From Roseiarcus sp963765375 (lineage in GTDB: Bacteria; Pseudomonadota; Alphaproteobacteria; Rhizobiales; Beijerinckiaceae), in NCBI GenBank assembly GCA_963765375.1, contig CAVXVZ010000003.1:186001-250000 (forward strand): a stretch of DNA of 64,000 nucleotides. The letters are read 5' to 3'. The first letter of the stretch is position 1. Each line of letters opens with the position of its first letter. Below, one piece after another: positions 34,651-45,237 of this stretch. The notes under the pieces were generated by a model. It worked only from the letters and a program-made list of their open reading frames with translations, made no database searches and had not been told where the DNA came from. The translations under genes and the position numbers were made by a program.

Positions 34651-35622
34651 ATGGACCTCTTCAACGCGTTCATCGTCGTCTTTGCATCCGGCATCCGGCT
34701 CGGCACGCCGTTGATCCTGGCCTGCCTCGCGGGCCTGTGGTCGGAGCGCTCGGGGGTGGTCGATATCGGGCTTGAGGGCAAGATCCTGGTCGGCGCGTTC
34801 GGCTCGGCGGCGGTCGCGACCTTCACCGGCAGCGTCTGGCTCGGACTGCTCGCCGGCGTCGTATCGACGATCGCCGTCTCGCTCATCCACGGCTACGCTT
34901 CGATCGACCAGCGCGCCAACCAGATCGTCTCCGGCACCGCGATCAACATGGTCGCGGACGGCATGACGGCGCTGATCGGCAACGCGATCTGGTCGCAGGG
35001 CGGGCGGACGCCGGAATTGCCGGCCTACGCCCAGTTCCACACGATCGAACTGCCATTCGCCCACTCGTTCGGCGCCGTGCCGATCGTCGGACCGATCTAC
35101 GAGCGTCTGATCTCGGGCCACGACCTCATCACCTACGCCGCCTTCCTGCTGGTGCCGCTCACCTATTGGGCGCTCTACAGCACCCGGTTCGGACTGCGCC
35201 TGCGCGCGGTCGGCGAGAATCCGGCCGCAGTCGACACCGCCGGCATATCGGTGCGGGCGCTGCGCTATGGCGCGGTGATGATCTGCGGCGTTCTCGTCGG
35301 CCTCGCCGGCGTCTATCTCGTGCTGTCCCAGGAGGCCTATTTCCAGCCGCACATGAGCGCGGGGCGAGGTTTCATCGCCCTCGCCGCGCTCGTGTTCGCC
35401 AAATGGCGTCCGTGGCCGGCGCTGGCGACCTGCCTCCTGTTCGGTTTTCTCGACGCGGTGGCGATCCGCATGCAGGGGGTCGAGTTGCCGGTGATCGGGC
35501 CGGTGCCGGTGCAGGCGATCGAGGCGCTGCCCTATATCCTCACCGTCGTCCTGCTGGCGGGCTTCATCGGCAAGGCGATACCGCCCAAGGCATCGGGAAT
35601 CCCTTATGTTAAAGAGCGCTGA
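34651..35622 (+). CDS. Nucleoside ABC transporter permease 2
   Basis: 323 residues, about 9 hydrophobic segments, same BPD_transp_2 family as its neighbour: GTPLILACLAGLWSERSGV, VDIGLEGKILVGAF and SAGRGFIALAALVFAKWRP are typical. It forms the heteromeric membrane channel with permease 1. It starts 14 bases after permease 1 and its end overlaps cdd by 17 bases. Confidence 0.9.
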   Translation: MDLFNAFIVVFASGIRLGTPLILACLAGLWSERSGVVDIGLEGKILVGAFGSAAVATFTGSVWLGLLAGVVSTIAVSLIHGYASIDQRANQIVSGTAINMVADGMTALIGNAIWSQGGRTPELPAYAQFHTIELPFAHSFGAVPIVGPIYERLISGHDLITYAAFLLVPLTYWALYSTRFGLRLRAVGENPAAVDTAGISVRALRYGAVMICGVLVGLAGVYLVLSQEAYFQPHMSAGRGFIALAALVFAKWRPWPALATCLLFGFLDAVAIRMQGVELPVIGPVPVQAIEALPYILTVVLLAGFIGKAIPPKASGIPYVKER

Positions 35623-36031
35623 CGCGGCGTTCGCGCAATTGTTCGCTGCCGCCAGGGCCGCGCAGGGCAACGCCTATGCGCCCTATTCCAGGTTCAAGGT
35701 CGGAGCGGCGCTCATGACGCCGTCGGGCGTGGTCTTTTCAGGCTGCAATGTCGAGAACGCCGCCTATCCGCAAGGATCCTGCGCGGAAGCCGGCGCGATC
35801 GCCGCCATGGCGGCGGCGGGCGAGCGGCGGATCGCCGAGATCCTCGTCATCGGCGACGGCGAGGCGCTTTGCACGCCATGCGGCGGCTGCCGGCAGCGCA
35901 TCCGCGAATTCGCCGACGCTTCCACGCGCGTGCACATCGCCGGGCCGGAGGGCGTGCGGCGGAGCTTCACGCTCGGCGAGCTTCTGCCGGAGTCGTTCGG
36001 GCCAGAGCACCTGGTGCATGACTCATCATAG
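35606..36031 (+). CDS. cdd: Cytidine deaminase
   Basis: 141 residues. Zinc-binding and catalytic motifs: CAEAGAI (Cys and catalytic Glu, near residue 59-62) and PCGGCRQ (two Cys, near 90-93); NVENAAYPQGS binds the ribose. It deaminates cytidine and deoxycytidine to uridine forms. It overlaps permease 2 by 17 bases. The C-terminus after ESFGPEHL is VHDSS; a foreign gene begins within this end. Confidence 0.9.
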   Translation: MLKSADAAFAQLFAAARAAQGNAYAPYSRFKVGAALMTPSGVVFSGCNVENAAYPQGSCAEAGAIAAMAAAGERRIAEILVIGDGEALCTPCGGCRQRIREFADASTRVHIAGPEGVRRSFTLGELLPESFGPEHLVHDSS

Positions 36032-36368
36032 AGAGCCATGGCGGCGAATAGTCAGCTTAGTGACTCGCGGTATAGCTGTGGCAGGCGCGACCGCGGGGGC
36101 TGTCGCTTTTTGCGCGCCGAGTCTTGGAGCACTGCAAGGCGGCTTGGCGTGGAAAGAGCCCGTCCCCGGAGCACCCGCTTGTCTGGGCGATGACGGAGGG
36201 GGCGTCAACACGGTAACCGTTTGCGAGACCGCGGATCGATTCAGGGATTGGCTTGAGGGTGAGCACCCTCTGGGTTGCCAAACCTTCCAGCATGAGCTGG
36301 ACCCCGGATTTAGGACCATTGGCTAAGGTGTGAAATGTCCTGCTCTGTCGCAACCGATGGAGCGAGGA

Positions 36369-36662
36369 ATGACGAAGTCACGCAAGAAGTTTGATGCGGC
36401 GTTCAAGGCGAAGATTGCGCTTGAGGCGCTGCGGGAGGATGCGACGGTTCCGGAACTGGCGAAGCGGCACGGGGTGCATCCGAACCAGATTTATGCCTGG
36501 AAGAAGCAGGTTCTCGACAATGCGGCGATCCTGTTCGCCCGAGGGGCGAGCGGTTCGGGGGATGGCGAGGAGGAGCGCGAGCGCGAGACGGCCAAGCTTT
36601 ACGCCAAGATCGGCCAACTGACGGTCGAACGGGATTTCTTGGCCAGGAGGCCAGGGCGATGA
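36369..36662 (+). CDS. IS3-family transposase OrfA
   Basis: 97 residues. Helix-turn-helix FKAKIALEALREDATVPELA then RHGVHPNQIYAWKKQ, followed by a coiled-coil with ERERETAKLYAKIGQLTVER, the OrfA layout for DNA binding and dimerisation. ATG with GCGAGGA upstream. Ends in ATGA overlap with OrfB. Confidence 0.9.
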   Translation: MTKSRKKFDAAFKAKIALEALREDATVPELAKRHGVHPNQIYAWKKQVLDNAAILFARGASGSGDGEEERERETAKLYAKIGQLTVERDFLARRPGR

Positions 36663-37603
36663 GCGCGCCCGATCGAAGAGCGATGGTCGAACGGCTTGGC
36701 AAGGACCTGTCGGTGCGCCGCCAATGCGTGCTGTTGAGCTTGACGCGCTCGGGGGTCTACCGCTCCAAGCCTGTCGCCGGGGCGGACGATCTGGCGGTGA
36801 TGCGCCGTATCGACGAACTGCATCTCGAACTTCCGTTCTACGGCTCGCGGCGAATGACCTTCGAACTCAACAAGGAAGGTCGTGGGGTCAACCGCAAGCG
36901 AGTGCGGCGGCTGATGCGGGTGATGGGGATCGAGGCGCTGGTTCCGCGCCCTGGCACGAGCAAAGCCGCGCCCGGGCACAAGATATACCCCTACCTGCTG
37001 CGCGGCCTGAAGATTGTCGAGACGAACCATGTTTGGGCGGCCGACGTGACCTACATCCCGATGGCGTGCGGCTTCCTCTATCTGGTGGCGATCATCGACT
37101 GGGCCAGCCGGGCGGTTCTGGCATGGCGGCTGTCGAACACCAACGATGCGAGTTTCTGCGCGGCGGCGCTGGAGGAGGCGCTGCTTCGGTTCGGAAAGCC
37201 GCGGATTTTCAATACCGATCAGGGCTCCACTTTCACCGCCGAGGCTTTCACCAGCAAGCTTGTGACGGCCGGCGTCGAGATTTCGATGGACGGACGCGGC
37301 CGCTTCATGGACAACATTTTCATCGAACGGCTGTGGCGCTCGATCAAGTACGAAGAAGTGCATCTGAAAGCCTACGCCGATGGCTGCGAGGCGCGGTCCG
37401 GCATCAGTTCCTGGATGACCTTTTACAATTTTCGGCGCCCTCACCAGGCGATGAACAACCAAATGCCGATGGCGGTGTGGCTCGCCGGCATGGACAAAAT
37501 CGAGGCGGCGGCGAGGGCTGTGGATATGCCGCTTCGCTTGGACAACGCAAACGCGTTGCCCACATACCCACAGCAGAGACAGAAGCAGCAAGAAGCAGCT
37601 TGA
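36659..37603 (+). CDS. IS3-family transposase OrfB (DDE integrase core)
   Basis: 314 residues. HTH_21-like N-terminal segment (YGSRRMTFELNKEGRGVNRK), then the retroviral-integrase-type core: D in WAADVTYIPM, D in NTDQGSTFTA and E in FIERLWRSIKYEEVHL, with the usual C-terminal FYNFRRPHQAMNNQMP. The acidic triad is complete. Begins in an ATGA overlap, so it may be made by reinitiation or by frameshift fusion with OrfA. Confidence 0.92.
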   Translation: MSAPDRRAMVERLGKDLSVRRQCVLLSLTRSGVYRSKPVAGADDLAVMRRIDELHLELPFYGSRRMTFELNKEGRGVNRKRVRRLMRVMGIEALVPRPGTSKAAPGHKIYPYLLRGLKIVETNHVWAADVTYIPMACGFLYLVAIIDWASRAVLAWRLSNTNDASFCAAALEEALLRFGKPRIFNTDQGSTFTAEAFTSKLVTAGVEISMDGRGRFMDNIFIERLWRSIKYEEVHLKAYADGCEARSGISSWMTFYNFRRPHQAMNNQMPMAVWLAGMDKIEAAARAVDMPLRLDNANALPTYPQQRQKQQEAA

Positions 37604-38149
37604 TTCTTGAAGGACAACGGCAGGCCAGATCACACCTTAAATTCAACCCCTCGTGGTCCCACGAATGGGGTCCAGTTCAGCACGACCCGCCAACAATTAT
37701 CGAGATTGTGACATATGATCCTGTAGCTGACCGCCAAGGGGATGTTGGTCTACCTATTGTCAAAGTGCACATCCCGTCGAGGCAATTTGTTGGGTATCTG
37801 CAGCTACTCGCGCTTCATCCAATCGTACCCTCTGGCGCGGTGATCCATTTTAAGAAAGTCGGCAACGAATCGTTTGAATTGTTTCCAATCGAAACAATTG
37901 GCGGCGATAAGGAACACGGTACCGATCTCGGCCACGAACTTTCGGCAAAAGTAATCCGGTACGACCCGTCGGCTGATGACAAGTGGGATCTCCACGTCAC
38001 CATCCTTGATGGACCTCATGCGGGGGAAAGTGGATGGATGCTGTCGTCTGGGGCCGATAGCGATGACGGCAAACCAATGGATCAGTTTGATGGAGCGGTC
38101 ATCGAGGAGAAACGGCGCTAACCTAGACAGGCAAATTTAGATGTGGCTA

Positions 38150-38230
38150 CGGATCACATCATCGGACCCGAAGGCGTACGCGCCGGTTCACGTTTGGCGA
38201 GTTTCTGCCGGAAAGCTTCGGGTCGGAATT
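38150..38230 (+). pseudogene. Remnant of a second cdd 3' end
   Basis: About 75 bases resemble 35934-36012 of the intact cdd: ATCGGACCCGAAGGCGTACG here against the segment coding GPEGV there, then GGCGAGTTTCTGCCGGAA, coding GEFLPE in one frame. A one-base length difference puts the two halves in different frames. The similarity (roughly three in four bases) is too low for a recent copy, so it may come from another strain's cdd. Confidence 0.65.
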
Positions 38231-38244
38231 CCGAGGCGCAGTCA

Positions 38245-39062
38245 ATGGACCCTAACCCTGACGCGGCAATCGCCGCACTCAAGGCCCATGGCCTCGATTC
38301 GCTTCCGCCGCTCGGCATCGTGCTCGGCTCGGGCCTCGGCGCCTTCGCCGGCGAGGCGCGCGACGCGACGGCTGTTTCCTATCTCGACATCCCCGGCTTT
38401 CCGGTCCCCACCGTCGAGGGCCACGCCGGGCGGCTGGTGGTCGGCGCGATCGAAGGCCGTCGGGTGGCGCTGTTCCAGGGCCGCGGGCATTATTACGAAC
38501 GCGGCGACGCGAGCGCGATGCGGGTCGCGATCGATACATTCCGCAAGCTCGGCGGCGAAGCCCTCATGCTCACCAACGCCGCCGGCGGCCTCAACACGGC
38601 TTGGGCGCCGCCCTCGCTGGTCGCGATCACCGACCACATCAACTTCTCCGGGACCAATCCGCTGATCGGCCATATCGGCCATGACCGTTTCGTGCCGCTC
38701 ACCAAAGCCTACGACGAAGCGCTGCGGGCGAGCCTGCACGAAGCGGCGCGGGCAACCGGCGTTACGCTCAACGAGGGCGTCTACATGTGGTTCTCCGGTC
38801 CGAGCTTCGAGACCCCGGCCGAGATTCGCGCGGCAAAGATTCTCGGCGCCGATCTCGTCGGCATGTCGACCGTGCCGGAGGTGATCCTGGCGCGGCGCGC
38901 GGGCCTGCGCTGCGCCGCCGTCTCGGTCGTCACCAACTACGCCGCCGGTCTTGCCGGCGGCGACCCGAGCCACGAGGAGACGCAGGCCGTCGCGCATGAG
39001 GCCGCCGACCGCTTCAAACGCCTTTTGCGCGCCTTCATCCGCGCTTACGCCCCGTCCGCTGC

Positions 39063-39066
<4 letters not shown>
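38245..39066 (+). CDS. Purine-nucleoside phosphorylase
   Basis: 273 residues. GIVLGSGLGAFAG near residue 21, the phosphate-binding VEGHAGRLVVG and FQGRGHYYE, MLTNAAGGLN, GPSFETPAEIRA, GMSTVPEV and VVTNYAAG follow in the order of the trimeric PNP (PunA/DeoD2-type) family. It splits purine nucleosides with phosphate into base and ribose-1-phosphate. I chose the ATG at 38245; the open frame to 38143 runs through the cdd remnant. Followed by deoA in ATGA overlap. Confidence 0.88.
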
Positions 39067-40387
<1,321 letters not shown>

Positions 40388-40391
<4 letters not shown>

Positions 40392-41332
40392 GCATCCTTC
40401 TCGCCGTTTCCGGCTGGGACGCGGCTCCCTGGCGCCGGCGGCTCAAAGCGCTTCTGCCGGCGCATAAGGTCGCGACGCTCGGCGAGCCGTTCGACCGCGC
40501 CTCCGTTCGCTACGCTCTCTCCTGGCGCCATCCGCCCGGCGCGCTCGCGAACCTGCCCAACCTCGAGGCGATCTTCTCGCTCGGCGCCGGCGTCGATCAT
40601 CTGTTCGCCGACCCCGCTCTGCCTGATAAGCCGGTTGTGCGGGTGGTCGATCCCGACCTCACCACGCGGATGAGCGAGTGGGTGGTCATGCACGCGCTCG
40701 CGCACTTACGCCAATTGCGCCGCTACGAGCGCCAGCAGCGCGAGCGCGCCTGGGCGGACGACGACGATCAGCCGAAGGCCGCCGAGGTCCAGGTCGGCAT
40801 GCTCGGCTTGGGCGTGCTGGGCAAGGACGCCGCATTGAAGCTCAGCGCCCTCGGTTTCAAGGTCGCCGGCTGGAGCGCAAGCGAGAAGTCGCTCAACGGC
40901 GTCGCCTGCTTCCATGGGCCCGACGGCCGTGAGCGCCTGCTCGCAATGACCGACATGCTCATCGTGCTGCTTCCGCTGACCGAGACCACGCGGGGCGTCA
41001 TCGACGCTTCGCTCCTCCGTCAGCTCCGACTGGGCGGCCGGCTCGGCGGTCCCGTCCTCATCAACGCCGGGCGCGGCGGCTTGCAGGTCGAAGCCGATAT
41101 TCTCGCCGCGCTCGATTCCGGGCGCCTCAAGGGCGCCTCGCTCGACGTGTTCGAGCGCGAGCCCTTGCCGGAGGATTCGCGCCTGTGGAGCCACCCCGCC
41201 GTCTACGTCAGCCCCCACAACGCCGCCGTCTCGACGCCGGACGCGATCGCCGCGTTCGTCGCCAGCCAGATCGAGGCGCACGAACGCGGCGAGCCGCTGC
41301 GCTGCCTCGTCGACCGGCGACGCGGATATTGA
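40388..41332 (+). CDS. 2-hydroxyacid dehydrogenase, GhrA-type
   Basis: 314 residues. NAD(P)-binding MLGLGVLGKDAALK near residue 139; INAGRGGLQVEAD carries the Arg; DVFEREPLPEDSRLW carries the Glu; YVSPHNAA the catalytic His. Reduces glyoxylate or hydroxypyruvate. The GTG start overlaps the deoA stop. Its place at the end of the nucleoside operon suggests a role in using the sugar-derived two- or three-carbon acids, but that is inference. Confidence 0.85.
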
Positions 41333-41367
41333 GGCGGGTGCCAATAAGCTTTCCGAACTCGGGCGCT

Positions 41368-41399
41368 CGTCATGACCGGGCTTGTCCCGGTCATCCACG
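41368..41399. repeat. Variant copy of the 32-bp REP-like palindrome
   Basis: Same length and outline as the copies at 31828 and 31935, with core GACCGGGCTTGTCCCGGTC against GGCCGGGCTTGACCCGGCC. In the stem, a G-C pair has become A-T on both sides, a compensatory change that keeps the palindrome. Lies just after the 2-hydroxyacid dehydrogenase. Confidence 0.85.
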
Positions 41400-41573
41400 C
41401 GGGTCGGCCGGCGCTTGCGCTCACGCACGGTGATGACGAATTAAGCGACGCCGTTTCCCTCGCCAAATCCGCCATTCGCCAATATTCAAGAATCCCGCTA
41501 CCTTTCGAAGTAGGCGAGATCGTCGGGCATCGCGTCGGCACAAAAACGGACCACGCTTTAGGGGAGGCAATCC

Positions 41574-42023
41574 ATGCTCTGGGGAATCGATCCGCTGCTG
41601 GATGCGGACCTGCTTTACGCCTTGCGGCGGATGGGGCACGGCGACGAGATCGCGGTCGTCGACACCAACTACCCCGCCGCCTCGACCGCGATGTCGACGG
41701 TCACCGGCGAGCCGCTGCTCATGGCCGGCGTCTCCGCCGCCCGCGCCGTCGAGGCGATCCTGTCGGTGATGCCGCTCGACACGTTCGTGCCGGACCCCGC
41801 GGGGCGGATGGAAGTGGTCGGCGATCCTGACGCCATCCCGCCGGTGCAGCGCGAAGTGCAGGCCGTGCTCGACCGCGCCGCGGGCAAGCATGTGCCGCTG
41901 CAAGGCATCGAGCGCTTCGACTTCTACGAGCGGGCCAAGAACGCCTTCGTCATCCTCGTCACCGGCGAACGCCGCTTCTACGGCGACTTCATCTTCAAGA
42001 AAGGCGTTGTGCCGCCGGAGTGA
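41574..42023 (+). CDS. RbsD/FucU-family sugar mutarotase
   Basis: 149 residues. IDPLLDADLLYALRRMGHGDEI at the start, TNYPAAS, and EVQAVL with RFDFYERAKNAFVILVTGE later match FucU/RbsD, which interconvert the anomers of fucose or ribose. In this context it may convert ribose forms for salvage, but it is separated from the operon by a repeat and a gap of about 240 bases. ATG 41574 follows GGGGAGG. Confidence 0.88.
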   Translation: MLWGIDPLLDADLLYALRRMGHGDEIAVVDTNYPAASTAMSTVTGEPLLMAGVSAARAVEAILSVMPLDTFVPDPAGRMEVVGDPDAIPPVQREVQAVLDRAAGKHVPLQGIERFDFYERAKNAFVILVTGERRFYGDFIFKKGVVPPE

Positions 42024-42318
42024 ACACCCCTCTCCCACCGGGAGAGGGGCAGGGGTGAGGGGACCGACGTATGCCGAATGAGCGCCGCGAGTTCGCGCGC
42101 GCCTTGCGAAAGCAGGCAACGAAGGCCGAAGAACATTCAGACTGCCGGGCGCAGCGCGGTCATCGAAACCTTCGGAGTTCGGGTCCTGCGTTTCGCCAAT
42201 GCCGAGGTCTGCGACGGCCTCGGTTCCGTTCTGGCGCGAATTCGCGCGCAGTTGCGCCTGCCCTTCGACTGAGCCGCCGAACCCCCACCACTGCCCCTCT
42301 CCCGTCGGGAGAGGGGTT
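42024..42318 (+). pseudogene. DUF559 gene remnant between inverted repeats
   Basis: A fragment from 42071 reads PNERREFARALRKQATKAEE, the N-terminus of a DUF559 (restriction-endonuclease-like) protein; after an internal deletion the end reads VIETFGVRVLRFANAEVCDG and stops at 42272. The catalytic middle is gone. Both sides carry the palindrome CCCCTCTCCC...GGGAGAGGGG, the left copy running CAGGGGTGAGGGG and the right copy its inverse, forming an inverted repeat of about 36 bp. Confidence 0.7.
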
Positions 42319-42444
42319 TCATCGCGCCTTTAAACCAAGAGATCGGCGATCACCGCATCGGCCTGGCGGCTCGGTATGAGGAAGCCGGCCATGGCGCTCA
42401 TGGCGCGCGAGGCTTCAAGAGAAAGTCACGCAGGAAAGCCTCGT

Positions 42445-44001
42445 TCACGTTGGGTCAGGCGGCGCGGCGCGAGCGCCTGAGCCTACCCCCAGCGCCTTGA
42501 GAACCCCCGGCAGCGCCTCCGGCAGGTCCTCGGCGATGAGGCCCTCCCCGAGCGCCCGTCCGCAGGCGCCGTGCAGCCAGACGGCGGCGGAGGCGGCTTC
42601 GAACGGCGCCATCCCCTGGGCGGCGAGGCCGGAGACAAGGCCCGAGAGCACGTCGCCGGAGCCGGCGGTGGCGAGCCACGGCGGCAGGTCGAAGCCGATC
42701 GTCGCGCGGCCGTCGGGCGCGGCGACCACGGTGTCGGCGCCCTTGATGAGCACGACCGCGCCCATGAAGCGCGCGGCGAGGCGGGCGCGGGTGAGCTTGT
42801 CGTCGTCGAGCCTGACGCCGGGCGCGCCCTCGAAGAGCCGCGCGAACTCGCCCTCGTGCGGGGTCATGACAGCCGCATGGCCGCCACGAGCGATGAGCCG
42901 CCCGAGGCGCGCCGCGTCGCCGGCGAAGCTCGTCAGCGCGTCGGCGTCGAGCACGACCGTTCGCCGCTCGGCGGGCCTCGTCAGCGCCGCCTCGACGAGC
43001 TTGCGCAACGCCGCACCGACGCCCGCGCCGGGGCCGAGCGTGATCGCGCGCCTTCGCTCGTCGGCGAGCAGCGCCTCGAATTCGCTCGTGTTCGCGAACG
43101 GCGCGACCATTACCGCGGTCAGATGCGCGGCGTTGACGGCGACTGCGTCGGGCGGGCTCGCGAGGGTGACGATGCCGGCGCCCGAGCGCAGCGCCGCGCG
43201 CGCGGCGAGCCGGGCGGCCCCGGTCCGGTGGGCGGCGCCGCTGAGAACGAGAACCGCGCCGCGGGCGTATTTGTGGCTTTCGGCGCTCACGTGCGGCAGC
43301 GCCTCGCGCCAGACGGCGGGCGCGTTGACGAAGACCTGGGGCGCGATGCGTTTCAGCGCCGCCTCGGGGATGCCGATGTCGGCGAGCCGGATCGCGCCGC
43401 TAAGCGCGCGACCGGGCATGAGCAGGTGGCCGGGCTTGAGCCGGAAGAAGGTGACGCTCGCGCCCGCCTCGACCGCGACGCCGCGCACCTTGCCGGTTCC
43501 TCCGTCGAGGCCGGAGGGGACGTCGACCGCGAGCACCCGCCCGCCGGCGCGGGCGAAAGCATTGACGCGCTCGATGATCGTTTTCGCAGGCCCATCGATG
43601 TCGCGCGCGAGGCCGGCGCCGAACAGGGCGTCGATGACGCAATCGGCGCCGCCCGGATCGAGCGCCGCGGCGTCGACGACCCGCCCCTGATAGCGCGAGG
43701 CGGCGAGCGCCGGATCGCCTTTCAGCGCTTCGCGCTCGCCCAGGAGCCCGAGCTCGACCGGGTAGCCGCGCTCAGCCAGAAGGCGCGCGGCGACGAAGCC
43801 GTCGCCGCCATTGCCGCCCGGGCCGCAGAGGACGACGATCCGCCCGCGCGACCTGGCCAACCGCGCCGCTTCGTCGGCGACCGCCAGGCCGGCCCGCTCC
43901 ATGAGCGCGATGCCAGGCGTTCCGGCGGCGACGGCGAAGCGGTCAGCCTCGCTCATTTCGGCCGGGGTCAGAAGCTCGGGGCGCGCCTTAAGATCGAGCA
44001 T
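42445..44001 (-). CDS. nnr: Bifunctional NAD(P)H-hydrate epimerase / ADP-dependent dehydratase
   Basis: 518 residues. N-terminal epimerase (YjeF_N): LTPAEMSEADRFAV and LCGPGGNGGDGFVAARL. C-terminal ribokinase-like dehydratase: ITLGPGAGVG, MTPHEGEFARLF, VLIKGADTVV and LATAGSGDVLSGLVSGL. It repairs hydrated NADH/NADPH. The ATG at 44001 precedes LDLKARPELLTPAEM; a longer frame to 44037 is unlikely. It lies next to the tRNA-Asn gene on the opposite strand. The 170 bases before its stop hold only part of a DUF559-type repeat and short fragments. Confidence 0.92.
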   Translation of the reverse strand: MLDLKARPELLTPAEMSEADRFAVAAGTPGIALMERAGLAVADEAARLARSRGRIVVLCGPGGNGGDGFVAARLLAERGYPVELGLLGEREALKGDPALAASRYQGRVVDAAALDPGGADCVIDALFGAGLARDIDGPAKTIIERVNAFARAGGRVLAVDVPSGLDGGTGKVRGVAVEAGASVTFFRLKPGHLLMPGRALSGAIRLADIGIPEAALKRIAPQVFVNAPAVWREALPHVSAESHKYARGAVLVLSGAAHRTGAARLAARAALRSGAGIVTLASPPDAVAVNAAHLTAVMVAPFANTSEFEALLADERRRAITLGPGAGVGAALRKLVEAALTRPAERRTVVLDADALTSFAGDAARLGRLIARGGHAAVMTPHEGEFARLFEGAPGVRLDDDKLTRARLAARFMGAVVLIKGADTVVAAPDGRATIGFDLPPWLATAGSGDVLSGLVSGLAAQGMAPFEAASAAVWLHGACGRALGEGLIAEDLPEALPGVLKALGVGSGARAAPPDPT

Positions 44002-44094
44002 GGCGGCGACGGTGCTCGCCCCCGCGGCCCGGCGCAAGCGGCAAAAACACGCTTTCCATCGCCCGCGATTTTGCTATATCCCGCCCGGCGCTGA

Positions 44095-44170
44095 TCCCCG
44101 ATAGCTCAGCTGGTAGAGCATTCGACTGTTAATCGAATGGTCGCAGGTTCGAGTCCTGCTCGGGGAGCCA
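44095..44170 (+). tRNA. tRNA-Asn (anticodon GTT)
   Basis: 76 bases with the CCA end encoded. Acceptor TCCCCGA pairs with TCGGGGA, the D arm is GCTCAGCTGGTAGAGC, the anticodon stem TTCGA/TCGAA holds loop CTGTTAA (GTT), and the T arm is GCAGGTTCGAGTCCTGC. The 3' half is repeated at 60130-60180 as an attachment site. Confidence 0.97.
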
Positions 44171-44171
44171 A
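44121..44171. other. attL: 3' end of tRNA-Asn
   Basis: 51 bp from the anticodon stem through CCA plus one base, identical to 60130-60180. This is the left junction of the integrated element; integration keeps the tRNA whole. Confidence 0.92.
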
Positions 44172-44422
44172 TTAAATCAAGCAGTTAAGTCAGACTCAAC
44201 CAGTCGCAAAATCCAAATTCCCTCTTCGGGACAACGTTCAGGACAACATTGGGACTTTTTCGCTTGATGGGTCGCGAGGAGAGCCCTCGGAAGCCAACAT
44301 GCTGAAGCCACGGTCAAGATCACGTCGGCGAACCGTCAAATTTAGCTCGTTGCTCGATCGAGCGCCTATGCCATGGCCGAACGGCCATCGGCTGCTCAAG
44401 CCGGCGGCCGACTGGGCGAGCG

Positions 44423-44837
44423 CTGCGAGAATTCGTCCCGGACGAATTTTCGCGGAGCGCCCTCATTTGGAGCGGATACATCGCGGCCGGAGCAACGCTG
44501 ATTAAAGAGGTGCAACGCCAGCCGCACAACCGGAATTTGCTCTTGTACCCGATACTGTTCAACTATCGACACGGCCTCGAATTCGGCGATGAAATGGACG
44601 GTAGAACTCTACGGCTGGCGGAATGGCATCCGGCTTGATCAAAAGGACCATGATCTTTGGGCGCTATGGAAAAAGTGCAAGCTGATCCTTGAGCCGACAG
44701 GGCCGCCTAAGGACGAAGCGCTCATAGTCGTCGAGCAAATAGTGAAAGACTTTCACGACATCGATGAGGGCGGCTTTTCATTTCGATACGCGAAGAACAA
44801 GAACGGAGACTTCAAACTCGATTGCCGGAACATTTGA
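44423..44837 (+). pseudogene. Frameshifted gene of unknown family at the left end of the element
   Basis: One frame reads EFVPDEFSRSALIWSGYIAA and continues to NLLLYPILFNYRHGLE. The next reads MKWTVELYGWRNGIRLDQKD and ends in a stop at 44837. Removing one C at 44584 joins them as HGLELAMKWTVELYG, natural for a family of about 180-residue proteins with the pattern YPILF.YRH..EL. The true start is not clear. Function unknown. Confidence 0.55.
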
Positions 44838-45237
44838 TTGACCTTCAGAATTTGAGGCAGGTAATGGAGGCGGTCGATAATTTCTTTAGCGGCGCAGACG
44901 GGCTGTTGTCGGCATCAAGCCCATAATCGCCCTATATGTGGCGGGCGTCCTCTGGCCTCACCCCTTCGCCAGCCTCAGGATCACGTCGCTGTTGCTCTCG
45001 CCCCGACCGCGCATGGCCGCAAGTTGCTCTTCGGGGTTCGCCGCTTCATGGGGCCTACTACCTGGCCGAAGAGCCATCAGGCGGCCCGCTGTGCCGCCGC
45101 CAGCGGGCTTACCTGTGGCTTGGCGGGGCGTGAGGGGGTAAGGGGATTGGCGGGCGCGTCCAGCGCGGCAGGACAGAATTCGTCCCTGAGGCCGACTCGC
45201 CTCAACGGCCCGCCCCGAGCGAAAGGTAGGTAGACCG
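44838..45237. other. Spacer of 400 bases, mostly without genes
   Basis: Contains the left arm (44963-45001) of an inverted repeat whose right arm is at 45621-45659. On the minus strand the end reads AAMRGRGESNSDVILRLAKG, resembling the C-terminus of VapB-type antitoxins, but with no start or proper N-terminus. I see nothing else. Confidence 0.5.

Larger units (their letters stand above)
36293..37679 (+). mobile_element. IS3-family insertion sequence, 1387 bp
   Basis: Ends TGAGCTGGACCCC (left) and, on the other strand, TGAACTGGACCCC (right) form imperfect terminal inverted repeats beginning TG as in IS3. The flanks carry a 3-bp direct repeat GCA (36290-36292 and 37680-37682). It contains OrfA and OrfB with an ATGA overlap. 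Its reading frames look intact, so it could be active. Confidence 0.9.
36018..38121 (+). pseudogene. Exported protein of unknown function, split by an IS3-family element
   Basis: An ATG at 36018 overlapping the cdd end opens a frame with a signal peptide (TRGIAVAGATAGAVAFCAP) that runs to FRDWLEGEHPLGCQTFQ and is cut at 36292. Removing the element plus one GCA copy joins it in frame to HDPPTIIEIVTYDPVADRQ at 37683 and on to the stop at 38121, giving exactly 238 codons including the stop. I recognise no family. It is not a nucleoside gene, sits inside a salvage operon, and is followed by a second, broken cdd 3' end, so it was brought in from elsewhere and later inactivated. Confidence 0.75.
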
